DNA of 64,000 nucleotides from Phanerochaete sordida (lineage: Eukaryota > Basidiomycota > Agaricomycetes > Polyporales > Phanerochaetaceae), in the NCBI GenBank assembly GCA_019973155.2, contig BPQB01000005.1, positions 62,001 through 126,000 of the forward strand. Reading direction: 5' to 3'. A program made the translations under genes and the position numbers. The first letter of the stretch is position 1, and the number at the start of each line of letters is the position of its first letter. Shown in pieces: positions 1-11,300 of this stretch. The notes beneath the pieces are model-generated. The model searched no databases. It was not told the origin of the DNA and saw nothing but the letters and a program-made list of their open reading frames with translations.

Positions 1-1918
1 GGCCGCCTGTTCTGCGACCTTCTTTTCCAGATCCTCGCGCTCGTGTCGGGAAGTCTCGACAGCTCGGTTGGTGGAGTTGACTTGGTTCTGGAGGTTACCG
101 ATTTCAGCGGACTTGTCTTGCAGCGGAGGTGAGGGCGCTACGGGCTCCTCATCGTCGCCCAACAGATCCTTGTGTTGCGCTGGGGCCGCTGCGGGCGCCG
201 GAGATTGGCCTGTAGCTGTGCAGAAAAGAAGACTGAGCATCGCACGAGGTTGTGATAGACAGTTAAGCTCACCTTGCGGAATGACGAACGGAGAGCCAGA
301 AGTGGCAAACGGATCACCCGCACCGAAGAAGTTCGAGGATGGAGGCTGCGCGGGCTGAGGGGAAGTCGTGATAGCTCTGGACGGGGGTAAAGCCGGTGCC
401 GCCGGATACTGAGGCGCAGTAGCGCTTGATGGTGGTGTGTCATCCCACAGAAGGTCTCTAATGCCCTCGGGAACTGTAGGTTGGGCAGGTTGAGCTGGTG
501 GGGACGAACTAAGCTGACCGCGGACAGCAGGAGGAATCAAAGACGTCGGAAGGCTGTTCGGAACCTCCTTGCCATTCAGTTTGCCCTGAATAAGGTGCAT
601 TGCGACCGCAAAGCCATCCCTGGTAAGACGGCCGTCGTTGTTGTAGTCGGCGAGATCCCTAGGCAGGACGTGAGCTATGTCTGATGATGTCATAGATGGG
701 GACCTAGCCGTACCAGACCTGCGCCAGGATCTCATCGGAAAGCTTGGACTGAAGCATGAATGGCACAGCGACATCGCCTTCGATGAATCCTCTCTTCTGG
801 GTATCGAGGGTATCGAAGAACTGGTCAAAAGTCGCCTTCTCCTGCGGCGTAACATCCCACGGTACTTGCTGACCAGTTGCCTGAGGTGCAAGAGGGAATG
901 CAGGGACAGCTGGTGCGCGGGCAGGAAGCGGAGGTGCGGATCTTTGGCCAGTGATCTGAGGCTGCAGAATACCTGTGCCAGTGTGCTGAGGCTGCATAGC
1001 ACTCGCTGGCCGTCCCGGAAGGGGGAACCCGCTTGATGTCGGGCTGGAGAAACCACTGCCTCCAGTGACGTGCGTGACGACGCCATCTGCGCCACCTTTA
1101 GCCTGCTCGTAGAGATACGGCGGGAGAGCAGGAGGGATGTTCGGCAATGCACCGGACATGCTGGCCTGGATAAGGTACATCGCCACCGTAAAGTCCCCCA
1201 GGTCGAGCGCGCCGCGGTTCTTCGTGTCGGCGAGTGTCCTGCATCACAGGAAAGGTGAGTTGTGCGCATATACCGCCACTCAATACGTACCATATTTGGC
1301 CAAGCTTCTCTACGGGCAGCTTGGACTTGACGAAGACTTCACGCGCTTTGTCGCCTGCAGCAGTGTCAGATGCCTGCTTAAGGCGCGGAATGGATAAACT
1401 CACCTGCGAGAAGTCCGTTCGTGGGTCCACAGCCGAGGAAGAGCTTCTGGAATTTCGCTTTATCTTGCGGAGTAAGCGGGGGAAGACCGGCAGCGGCTCC
1501 CGGCGGCGGGGACCTTGGTGAAGGCGAGCCCGTCCATTGCTGGACAAGGGGAGCACTGAGGCCCTCAATGGATGGCGGGGGTCCAGCTGTGGAACGGCGA
1601 CCGTGAGCTCGTCAGACTTCGGAACGCGAGCGTCTGAAACTCACGCTTATGGATGTGGGCTTCCGTGATGCGCTCTCCTCTCTGCGCGTGCCCAAGGAGG
1701 CGGACGGCGACGGCGACGTCCTTGCGCGTGAGGACGCCCTTGTTGTCTTCGTCGGAGAGGTTCCAGACTTCCGCGAGCGTGGTCGGAGGGAGCTTGCTGC
1801 CGGCGAATATCTTGACAGCAGCCTCGCCCGTGACGACGCCTATCTTCTGAGCGTCGGCCTGGGCGAATATCTGGTTTACGAGGGCCACCTCCTGCGGCGA
1901 GGGGGTAAACTTGGACAT
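1..1918 (-). CDS. EH-domain endocytic scaffold (Ede1/Eps15-like), 3' part outside window
   Basis: Three Eps15-homology domains read in order on the minus strand. EH1 follows the start ([11 protein letters not shown]; residues about 8-95, with [10 protein letters not shown] as the Ca-loop-like segment). EH2 lies around 1500-1100 ([12 protein letters not shown], then [11 protein letters not shown]). EH3 lies around 860-560 ([17 protein letters not shown], then [11 protein letters not shown]). A Pro/Ala/Ser-rich linker follows, and a coiled coil begins at the left edge ([15 protein letters not shown]). The three-EH plus coiled-coil order is that of fungal Ede1, an early clathrin-endocytosis scaffold that binds NPF motifs; that role is family knowledge. 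Introns are visible, for example a donor after HKR near 1646. The start at 1918 immediately precedes EH1. The gene is divergent from the E2 gene with about 280 bp between starts. The C-terminal half is beyond the window. Confidence 0.9.
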
Positions 1919-2199
1919 GGCGGGCTGGGGCGAGCCAGGTTTGGTGGAGGAGGAGGAAGGGAGGGTGGGGAGACGTACGGTGACAGAAACTCGCCGCACC
2001 CGCAGCGCGTCACCCCGACCCCGGCCCTTCGGCAACCACCGGCGCCATCACGACGTCCAGACCCCCAAGGCAACTCGCTCCCACGCCCCACGTGCCCCGC
2101 GTTCGAACAAAATGAAGTCCAACGCGGACTCTTGTCCAGCGACCACCTTCGCCTGCCCCACACCCCGCCGCCCCTTCCAGCGCGCAGTCTCACCCCCAA
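1919..2199. promoter_or_regulatory. Divergent intergenic region, EH protein / E2 enzyme
   Basis: About 280 bp separate the two start codons, so both core promoters must lie here. No clear TATA box was seen. The sequence is rich in C and in short pyrimidine runs. Confidence 0.5.
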
Positions 2200-3102
2200 A
2201 TGGAACAGATCTCCCCCCTCGCTGCCGCGCGCGGCTCCTCCAAGCCCACCGCCTCTGGCACCTCGTCCGAGGCCGCAGGCAGCGTGACAAAACGGTGCGC
2301 AGTGCTCTTCCGTCCCGAGAGCCTCGTCTGACCGCGTCCATTCTTAGACTCAGCCAAGAGCTCATGAACCTTATGGTGCGTGGCCCACCTGTCCCCGAGT
2401 GCTCACCAGGCTAATGCCATGCGTGGTAGATGACCTCGCCGCCAGGCATTGTAAGTCACTTTCCGTACTTCTGTGCGACTCCTCCCTGACCGCGACACTC
2501 TCCAGTCCGCGTTCCCAAAGTCGGACGCAAACCTGTTTGAATGGGCAGGCACCATCGAGGGCGCGGCGGGCACAGTACGTGCATCGAACACGCGGTGTGG
2601 AAACCAACTGACGCGTGTTATGTCCCCTCAGATCTATTCTGGACTAACGTTCAAAATATCCATCACGTTCCCGCCGAACTACCCTTATGTCGCGCCGACG
2701 ATCAAGTTCGACACGCCGTGCTACCACCCTAACGTTGACATCGCGGGTGGCGCGATCTGCCTGGATATCCTCCAGGTTAGTGTTGTTTGCCTCGCTAGTG
2801 CGTCCGACACTAATCGTCCCATAGGACAAGTGGACTGCCGTCTACAGCGCGCAGACGGTTCTGCTCTCTCTGCAGTCTCTCCTTGGTGGTATGCACCTCA
2901 GTGGTCCTCGTGTCGCACGTCATTGACTTGCTTTCATCAGAGCCCAACAACGCGTCTCCTCTGAATCCCGACGCTGCGAACCTTTGGGACAAGCCAGATG
3001 GTAGGCCTTCTATCACTACAGTGCCTGGCCATATCTGATCGTTCCTCAGAGTACAAGACTCAGCTTATGAAGCACTACCGCCCTATCAGCGATGATGCGT
3101 AA
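2200..3102 (+). CDS. Ubiquitin-conjugating enzyme E2, UBE2C/UbcH10 type
   Basis: Splicing about eight short exons gives a protein of about 177 aa. It has a short Ser/Thr/Ala-rich N-terminal extension ([14 protein letters not shown]) and then an E2 fold: [40 protein letters not shown], the HPN motif (CYHPNVD), the active-site Cys in GAICLDILQ (near residue 114), [12 protein letters not shown], and a tail ending HYRPISDDA. This pattern, especially CYHPNV followed by ICLDIL and SLLGEPN, matches UBE2C (S. pombe Ubc11), the E2 that works with the anaphase-promoting complex to ubiquitinate mitotic substrates. Introns are about 45-60 bp with GT-AG ends, for example after VTK near 2295 and after CLDILQ near 2776. 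No frame break was seen. Confidence 0.93.
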
Positions 3103-3747
3103 CTCACGCACAGACATCGCATCCCTTGCATTCCCCTACATTGCTCTTGGACTGTCGTCATACTCATTAGGATTCTTATAGCCATTGTCCACGTCGTCTG
3201 TATCATCATGTGTAGCGTTTTCTCCCCCTGCAATCCAAGCCTTCCCTCCTGGCTCCCGCGGAGCCACTACATGGCTGTCAGCCGTTTACGCGCGTCCGCA
3301 CGACTTTTCCATGTGGCCTTCGATGTAGTCGACACGTCGAGAATTCCATGAAGTCGATGGCCACCGCTGGTTTGTCGAGATGTTCCAAGTTCGCGTCTGC
3401 GCGTCATGAAACCGCTTACATCAGCAGCCTAACAACACGTCGATGCGCCTCTTTCATTTCTCTCTTCACTTGCCCGACTGGTTCGAGCAGGCCACTCCGT
3501 TTGTCACTTTCCGGACCCTTCGTTCTCTTCTTTGTGTCTCTCAGTTGACCTGAGAGCATCTTTGTCCTTGATTCGAACACCGCCTTTGCCCCTTGTCCGC
3601 TGGCCGTACTCAAAGGACACGAACACGTGAGTGGTGGCCCTCTCTGGTGCCAGTATATATGGCCGCGGACCTCACACGACACCTCCTGCACAGATAGACC
3701 TCACCGCACACACGCCCCACATCTCACACACACGCACATCCCACAGC
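3103..3747. other. Intergenic region with a TATA box
   Basis: Holds the 3' flank of the E2 gene and the promoter of the next small gene. A TATA-like CAGTATATATGG lies at about 3653-3664, some 85-95 bp before the downstream ATG, followed by a CA-rich leader. No coding sequence was recognised. Confidence 0.5.
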
Positions 3748-4149
3748 ATGCCGCGCCGCCCCCCTCCGACGCCCCTGCGCCTGCACCAAGGCCCGCTGCC
3801 CGCACGCGGCAAGCCGAAGCACACGCTGCCCTCGCTCCCGCGCCCCGCGTTCCACCTCCCGCTGCCCGCCGTGCCGGGCGCCGCCCCGCGCGCGCGCGCG
3901 CCGTCCGTCGGCAGCGGCGAGCATAATCTGCAGACGATGCCGCCCGGGGAGCTCCCCGGCCGCCCGTCCTTCGGCAGCTCGCGCGCGAGCACCGACAGCG
4001 TGCGCTCGCCCGTGTCGCCGCCGTCGCGCGCGGGCAGCGACGCCAGCGAGCCCGTCCGCGGCCCGTGGGACCACTCGGCCAGCATCAAGGTCGCGATTGA
4101 CATCAGCGCCGTACTGCCCCCGCCGCAACCGGCCGCGCTGCCTGTGTAG
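3748..4149 (+). CDS. Small Pro/Arg/Ser-rich hypothetical protein
   Basis: A 133-aa uninterrupted frame starting MPRRPPPTPLRLHQG and ending in a Pro/Ala stretch (PPPQPAALPV). It is rich in Pro, Ser, Arg and Ala, with no recognised domain, signal peptide or membrane segment, and is probably disordered. Ser-rich stretches (FGSSRASTDSVRSPVSPPS) contain SP sites that could be phosphorylated. Support for a real gene is a TATA box about 90 bp upstream, a plausible leader and a fixed frame ending just before the convergent TMA7 gene. High GC makes chance open frames common here, so this is tentative. Function unknown. Confidence 0.45.
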   Translation: MPRRPPPTPLRLHQGPLPARGKPKHTLPSLPRPAFHLPLPAVPGAAPRARAPSVGSGEHNLQTMPPGELPGRPSFGSSRASTDSVRSPVSPPSRAGSDASEPVRGPWDHSASIKVAIDISAVLPPPQPAALPV

Positions 4150-4481
4150 GAGGCGCAGGTGTTTTGGGAGGCTTCGTTTCTTCGTATGGGGTATCGTGGC
4201 TTGGTGGGATTGTCGAAGGAGAGCCTAGATAGGTTGAGAAAAATGACACGGAGCCCTAACCCAAACTTGGAGTGTGACTGAGCCTCAGAGCATCCTCACA
4301 GTCTGCGCTGCAAGCATACGGATTGTAGCGCGATAGTTGAGTGTTTTACAAACAGTGCAGTGCGACTTGCGAAGGGAAGATTGGTACTGAGTATGAGGAA
4401 CAGCGGAGAGCAGACGAGGTAGTGTGGATAAGAGCATATGCGCGAGGAGAAGCTGAATCGCAGAAGGAGCTGGCGATGTCT
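4150..4481. other. Convergent 3' intergenic region
   Basis: Lies between the 3' ends of the hypothetical gene (+) and TMA7 (-). It contains a CCCTAACCC telo-box-like motif near 4254-4262 and the 14-mer AGAGCATCCTCACA near 4287, which recurs near 18,781. No gene was seen. Confidence 0.4.
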
Positions 4482-4894
4482 CTACTTCTTGCCAGACCTG
4501 CGATGGATAGATGGTCAGCAAGGATGTCGCATATGAGGATAGGCAGGCGCACTTCTTGATTCCACCTCCGGGTGCTCCTCCTGCGTGCGTCGGGCCATCG
4601 ATAAATGCTCGGACATCCTGAATCATCATGGTTTACTCACCCTTGAGAGCTGCAATGTGCAAGCTTGGTTAGTGGCGTACTATGGCAACGTCGAGGACGC
4701 GTACCTTTATCCTTAGCAGCCTTCAGGGCAGCGGCCTCCTCCTGCTTTCTCTTCTTGAAGGCGAGATCCTCCTCGTCCTCGTCCTTCTTATCCTTCTTGG
4801 GGGCCTTCAAAGGAATGTTAGCACTATTGCTATGCACTGCAGCAGGGGCACACACCTTGAGAGGCTTGAGCTTTCCACCCTGTCTGCCGGACAT
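4482..4894 (-). CDS. TMA7: Translation machinery-associated protein 7
   Basis: Five short exons splice to a basic 63-aa protein. Exon 1 gives MSGRQGGKLKPLK. The next exon gives APKKDKKDEDEEDLAF followed by KKRKQEEAAALKAAKDK. Small exons then give ALK, GGAPGGGIKK and the final SGKK. The ends are diagnostic: MSGRQGGK at the start and GGGIKKSGKK at the stop are hallmarks of the Tma7 family, a ribosome-associated protein of about 64 aa. The intron before APKKD contains a CTAAC branch-point-like sequence shortly before its AAG acceptor. The last intron splits the IKK codons, and only joining it restores SGKK-stop. A telo-box-like TTAGGGTT lies about 75 bp upstream of the start on the gene strand. 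Confidence 0.9.
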
Positions 4895-5747
4895 GATTGA
4901 TCGAAACGACGAAGGAGAAATGCGCTCGAAAACCAGACGTAAATTCGTCCGCGGCGCGTGATCGGGCAACCCTAACCCGAGATGACCGGATCCGGAACAC
5001 CACAAGGTCCGTGGTGACGGATAAGGCAACTCTCGTATTCAAAAAGGTTAACGGTTTCTCCCGTCACGCGGCGCGCGTCGAGACGGTTCCCCAAGGTGGC
5101 GACGGCGAATCAGAACGAGATCATGTGCTGTGTGCCTGCGTTGCCGGTTGAATGGTCGGAGCTACGTGGGGACGAGAAGATGCGGCCGACTATGGCCGCG
5201 TGCCGCGCTCAAGAGCCTCTCCTCGCCCGCATCCTGGGAGGACGACGGAGGGCTGCTCGAGCGGCGGGAGGCGCGAGCAGGCGCGAACGCGGAGGTAAAG
5301 CGTGGGAAGTGGGGCCAAGTGGGCAGGAAGTGGCAAACCATGGCCGAAGCGCCGAGCGAAAGATGCGGGGAAGAGACGCCCAAGTGCCAAGCCTTTGTGC
5401 TTCGGAGCAGTGATGGCTGATCCGGGCCTCCCAGCACAGAAATGTGTCTGCTTTTGGGCCGGTGCTCGAGCAGCACGCGTGCAACACAAAGTTGGTCACC
5501 AACCACCAGCTCACCTCGTCAGGTTGCTCCCTTCCTTCTCCTCCTCGCGCGCAGGCCCGCTCACTGACAGCCCTCTCCCCGCTCCCCAGGTCTCTGTGGT
5601 TCCGTGCTGGCTTAGCCCGTCCTCCATCTCCAGCGAGAGCTGAGACCCCCACTCTCTTTTCCCCTCACACTCGTTCAGTGGACCGTCGCGCCCCCATACC
5701 TTATTTCTATACCCTCCGTCTAGTTCTTTGCCCCGGAGACCAGCACC
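4895..5747. other. Divergent intergenic region, TMA7 / GH13 gene
   Basis: Shared 5' flank of TMA7 (-) and the GH13 gene (+). Near 4968-4976 is CCCTAACCC, which reads TTAGGGTT on the TMA7 strand. The last 250 bp before the GH13 start are C/T-rich (runs such as CCTTCCTTCTCCTCC), typical of a fungal 5' leader. Open frames here are unconvincing. Confidence 0.5.
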
Positions 5748-7888
5748 ATGCTACCCCTCGTGCACCTTGCCTTATACCTTTCCACCCTTGGAACTGCCTT
5801 CGCTGCGACAGCGGAGCAGTGGAAGAGTCGTTCTATTTACCAGTGAGTCGCCAACCGACTCGTACCCCACATAGCTCTCATCAGCTTCTTCTAGGCTTAT
5901 TGTTGACCGCTACGCGCTACCCGACGGTGCGGACCAGACGAAGTGCAACCCCGGGGACCAGACCTGGTGCGGTGGTACTTGGAACACGGTCCGCGAGAAC
6001 CTCGACTACATCCAGAATGCCGGGTTCACAGCTAGTACGTGCTCCACCGTGTCATATTCTCTCGCCACATACCTAACGCCTGTATGAAACAGTCTGGATC
6101 AGTCCCGTGTCCCAGAACTACCAAGGTCCTCGTAGTGCCTACGGCGACCCTTACCATGGTTACTGGATCGCGGACGCGTCGAAACTGAATGACCGCTTTG
6201 GTACGGCTGATGACCTCAAGGCTCTATCTGACGAAGTGCACCGCCGCGGCATGTGAGTGGAATCTCCGCCATTTACGGACACATCGTTGACATTTCTCTC
6301 AGGTATCTGATGGTTGATGTTGTCGTCAATAACGTCATGTCTACGTCTCTCACGCCGGACCTCTCCACGTACATGTTCAAGGAGCAGGTGAGCAAAGCGA
6401 GGTCACGCGCCCGCTCTACAAGTATCTGATCACGGAGATTGTTTCTTCCTGTAGTCACAATACCACCCGTACTGCGCTGTCGACTGGAGCAACATCACCA
6501 GCGAGCAGAACTGCTGGCTTGGCGACACTAAGGTCCCTCTGCCTGACCTCAACACGCAGGATCCCACCGTCGTTGCAGGCTACAGCACATGGATCAAGTC
6601 GCTCGTCGAGACCTACAACATCGACGGTCTCCGTATTGATGCTGCCAAGTAGGTTATATCCGTACATATGCTATTCGAAGCTAATTTTGTGCAGGCACGT
6701 CGACGCCGCATTTTGGCCCAAGTTTTGTGGCGCTGCTGGCGTCTACTGCATAGGCGAAGTCTTCGGCGACGATATCGAGTATGTCGGCTGCCTGTTTGAT
6801 GACATCATACTTATGTGCCTGGCGTAGCTTTGCTTCCACTTGGCAGGGTCCTCTTGATGCCATCCTTCAGTACCCCATGTACAACGCCCTGGTCGAGGCC
6901 TTTGCTATCCCCGGCCCGCAGAACATGTCCGCCATGACCGATATCATCGCCCAGTCCAAGCAGAAATTCAAGGTATATTCACCTGACGTCGTCTCCCATT
7001 ATGACGCTAATATCATGCTCGCCAGGACCCCAGCCTTCTTGGTAACTTCCTCGAGAACCAGGACTTGCCTCGTTGGCACAACCTGTCGGTCGACCCCCAG
7101 AGTCTTTGGAACGCCATGACCTTCAACTGGATGTCCGACGGTATTCCTATCATGTACTACGGACAGGAGCAGAGCTTCTCCGGCAACGCCGACCCGTACA
7201 ACCGTGAGCCGCTCTGGCCCTCGAAGTACGCCACCTCGGACACCTACGAATTTGTCTCGAAGTTGAACCTGGTAAGTTATCATCTGTGCGCGAGACCGAC
7301 GGTACTCATGTCTGGGTAGCTCCGCAACTTCCTTGTTCAATCCACCGATAATTGGCTCAACTCTACGACGGAGGTTCTGAACAGCACCGAGTTCGGCCTC
7401 GCCATCATGAAAGGTCCCGTCATTTCCGTTATGACCAACATCGGCTCTCCGGTATGGAAGATTGATCCTATGTCTATCGCTGTTGCTGACTTTGCATGGT
7501 TCCTCAGCCGCAGAACCTCTCGATGGCTGTGTACACGCCCTACGCCGTAAACCTTGCCACCACCGAGTAAGTCGACCCACATCACGATGACTTCGGACGC
7601 GTCCCTGACTTTGATATCTCAAGGGTCCTCACTTGCACGCAACACGTTGTCGGTAGCAACGGTACCGTTGATGTACAATACTCGAAGGGCGGCGTCCCGA
7701 CGATCTTGGTCCCGACCAGCATCTTGGAGAACTCTGGCATCTGTGGACAGAGCCAGGTTGTCGTCCAGCAAGCGAAGGCGCAGATCGCGTCGTCAGCCCT
7801 GTCTGACATCTTGGCGCGCCCTATATCTAGCCTTGTGATTTTCTCTCTCTTCCTCTTGGGATTGTTCAACTCTGGATTCGTTCTGTGA
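5748..7888 (+). CDS. GPI-anchored GH13 enzyme, AgtA-type 4-alpha-glucanotransferase-like
   Basis: About ten exons give a secreted alpha-amylase-fold protein of roughly 530 aa. It starts with a signal peptide (MLPLVHLALYLSTLGTAFA) and ends with a hydrophobic tail after small residues (ISSLVIFSLFLLGLFNSG), as expected for a GPI signal. GH13 regions are clear: region I DVVVNNVMS, region II GLRIDAAKHVD with the nucleophile Asp, region III GEVFGD with the acid/base Glu, region IV FLENQDLPRW. The His residues conserved in true alpha-amylases in regions I and IV (NH and ENHD) are Asn and Gln here. From family knowledge, this pair of changes plus a GPI anchor marks the fungal AgtA group, which transfers rather than hydrolyses alpha-glucans and is linked to cell-wall alpha-glucan. 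Transferase activity here is inferred, not shown. NxS/T glycosylation sites are frequent. Confidence 0.85.
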
Positions 7889-8303
7889 CAGTAGCATGGT
7901 CCATCATTTTAGCGGTTTTGTTGCACATTTTTATATCCACTCATTTGCATTGTTGGAAGTAGCTCGGGCATGTACGAAGAATAATCCTGGGTGTTGGGAG
8001 TCTCGTTTGCAATACCACCTGTGTCGTTCATTCAGCAGCGTGGGGGGAGTCCGAAAGCCTAGAACGTTCGGTGGCCAGTGACATTGGCGCGAAAATGTCG
8101 ATTTGAAGCGGAGCTCGAAATGAGCGAGTGTCCGCGTTTGGTAGCTGTCGGGGAGCTTGTGCTCACCGTCGAAGGCGGTCTACGTGTTCCCCACACCTGG
8201 ATCGGCTCCCTCTCTCTCGCTCCCTCTTTTCAAAACGGCTTTTGGAGGTGGTGGTCCAGGTCGACGCACAGCAGAGGCTTCGACCCGGTCCAGGACTCCT
8301 GCC
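7889..8303. other. Intergenic region upstream of NOT1
   Basis: About 415 bp between the GH13 stop and the Not1 start. It includes C/T-rich sequence (CTCCCTCTCTCTCGCTCCCT near 8207) typical of a promoter or leader. No gene was recognised. Confidence 0.4.
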
Positions 8304-11300
8304 ATGGACAACCCCGCCAACCCGAACATCCACACCATCGTCAAAGCTCAAATCGTCTTCCTTTTGTCGACATTGACGGAGGACAATTTTGAGCGGAACC
8401 AAGTCGAAATCAGATCCGTAAGTCGCCCCCTGGCTGTGCTCGCCGCCGGGTGTATGCTGAGCGACGCTTTGTGGGGGTACGCGTAGCTCTCTGAACAACA
8501 TGGCCTCGAAACCTACCTGCACTTTATCCGCCGTCTGATCGTCCACTCCTCCTCTCGAATATCCAATGCCTCCTCCCCCGCGTCGATGGACCCCTCTTCC
8601 GCCCTCACCTTCCGGCTGTTGGTAGAAGAGGTGCAGCGTTTGGCACGCGACCCTTTCCTCGCAGACCGCTTCAGAGATGGTGTCGATAAAGGCGAGGGAG
8701 AGGCGTTCCGCAACTTTGATCTCCTGCGCTTCATGGACAGAGTGGGTCTGCGGCCGCTCGAGCGACTCGTGCTTGCGTCGTCCATCGCCGCGGCTCCTAC
8801 GCGACGCGAGCTGTCCAGCATGGCAGTCAACATCATCCGCATGGAGTTCGAGAACGCCGTCCTCGCGCTTTGCCAGCACCCGTCCTTCGACCAGGCGGAC
8901 CTCTCCCCCAACCAGGTCGCTAAGCTCATGTCGAACCTGCTCAGCGACGCCCCCACCGACGGCCCGGTCCTCGATGCGACGCAGCGCCAGGCGCTCATAA
9001 TGGCAGCACAGACGAAGTACGGGCCCGAGATCATCATGCCCATCCTGCAGCGCATCCTGCCCACGATCCAGTGCGTCACTGCGTCCTGATGCGAGCCGGT
9101 GCCCGTGCTAATTCCCCCACAGTCTCCAGCAGAACACGACGCTGGTGCAGCTCATGATCCAGCTCGGGCCCGAAATGACCTGTGATCCCGAGATCACGTC
9201 GGCCGTGCTCGCTCGCTTCGGGATGACCGAGAACAGCCCGCCGCAGGACGAACAGGTGGCGGAGATCGTCGCTCAGCTCGCGCGCTTGGCTGCAGAGGGG
9301 TCTATCTCGGTTGACGTGGGCACGCTGGTGCATGTTGTGTCTCGAATGGTGAGTGGCATGGGCAAGGCATTGAATCCTCGTTCTGACGTGTCCCCATAGA
9401 ACCCGAACTTGAATTGGGCAACTGCCATTCAGGCCTTCGACCGCCCGGACCGCCATGGCGTGGAGACGTCCACCTTGAAGCTGCTCATCGCCATCCTTCT
9501 CAGCTGCCCCCTCGAAGTGGAACACCACGCCGTCTCGGGCTTCTGGCAGCCCTGGAAGAATTCGCTGTACCAGCTTCGTCTGCTCGACGCTCTCCTCTCC
9601 CTGCCTAGTGACACATTCAACTTCGTCACCCTGCCCGGCCGGCGCATTGTGTCTACAGAGGACGTGCCTGCCACGAGTCCCAGCATCAAGGCGCTCGCTG
9701 CGAATGTACAGGTCCACACCTGGAACTCGCTCGACCTGTTTGAGGTGCTCGTCCGGCTGGCCGAGTCGGAGTCGCTGGAAGTGCGCAACTTCGTGCGGGA
9801 GATGCTGGACAAGGCGGTGAAGATTAGCGCAGAGATCGTGCAGATGGGTCTGCTGCAAGTAACGGTATGTGGTTTGCACCGTGCAGGCTATATGCGGGTT
9901 CTCGTACTCACGTTCTATAGGGTTTGCCTTGGGGCGAAATCCGGCTTGAGTACTCCCAGCGACTGCTTTCAATGTTCCTGGCGGGTCACCCCAACCACCA
10001 GCTTGTGTTCATGAGGATCTGGCAGATCGAGCCGAATTATCTCCTGAACTCCCTGCGCGATTTCTACGAGGAGAATCCTTTGAACATCACGCGCATCTTG
10101 GACGTGGCACAGGATTTGAAGGTTAGTAATGGAAGTAAAGGCTACAGAGCATTTCTGAAGACCGTTCTAGATTCTGGATCACTTGCTCGACTGCAAGCCG
10201 TTTGCGTTTGCTCTGGATGTCGCCGCCTTGGCCTCCCGTCGCGAGTACTTGAACCTGGACAAGTGGCTCGCAGACAACGTGACTGCTCACGGCGCGGATT
10301 TCCTCCATGGCGTCATTGGCTTCCTCGATACGAAGATGGAAAGCGAGAAGCTCACTCGCATTTCTGACCCTGCCGTGGAATCACGCACAATGCCGCTCAG
10401 CCCTCAGACTATCACCATCTTCCTCCGTATCCTGCGCGCCAACTCCAACCTCATGCACGAGAGCGACGTCGACTACTGCCTCGAAGTCCGCAATGCTTGC
10501 CTCCAGATCCACCCCCGCCTCATGAACCTGATGCCCGGCACCGACGTCGAGCCCGGATTCACCGTGGTCACCTACTCGCCCGAAGTCGAAGCCGAAGTCG
10601 ACTCCATCTACAAGCAGATGTACGACGAGCACATCACCATCGACGAGGTCATCGCTTTGCTGCAGCGCAATAAGAGCTCCAACAATCCCCGCGACCACGA
10701 GATCTTTTCCTGCATGCTGCACTTCCTCTTCGACGAGTACAAGTTCTTCCAGTCCTTCTATCCTCCCCGTGAATTGGCCATGACAGGCTACCTGTTCGGC
10801 TCGCTCATTCAGTATCAGCTGGTGGACTACATTCCTCTGGGTGTCGCCATTCGTTATGTCCTGGACGCTCTGAACTGCCCGCCGGAGACAAACCTCTTCA
10901 AGTTCGGTCTGCAGGCTCTTGTGCGGTTCGAATCTCGCCTGCCTGAGTGGCAGCCTTTGTGCCAAGCGCTGCTGAAGATTCCTCACCTGCTCGACGCGCG
11001 TGCGGAGCTTGTCAACATCCTGGGACGGGCGATTGCAATGGGCGGCGAGGGGCAGGCTAACACCGCCGACCTTCGCACCCTTCCTGGTGGCGCCATTCCT
11101 GAGGCTCCCCTCCCCTTCACAGCTATCCACCCCGATCCGACTGACGGTAGCCCGGAGGCCCCTCCTGAGGAGGTCTCGGACAAGATCCTCTTTATCGTCA
11201 ACAACCTCGCGCCCTCCAACTTCGACGCCAAGCTGACGGAGATGAAGGAACAATTCCAAGAGCAGTACTCCAGGTGGTTTGCGAATTACCTCGTGGACCA

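Noticed and set aside
5130..5650. Several overlapping 90-150 codon frames between TMA7 and the GH13 gene
   Set aside because: Frames on both strands overlap completely, with no domain or splice logic; treated as promoter and leader sequence.
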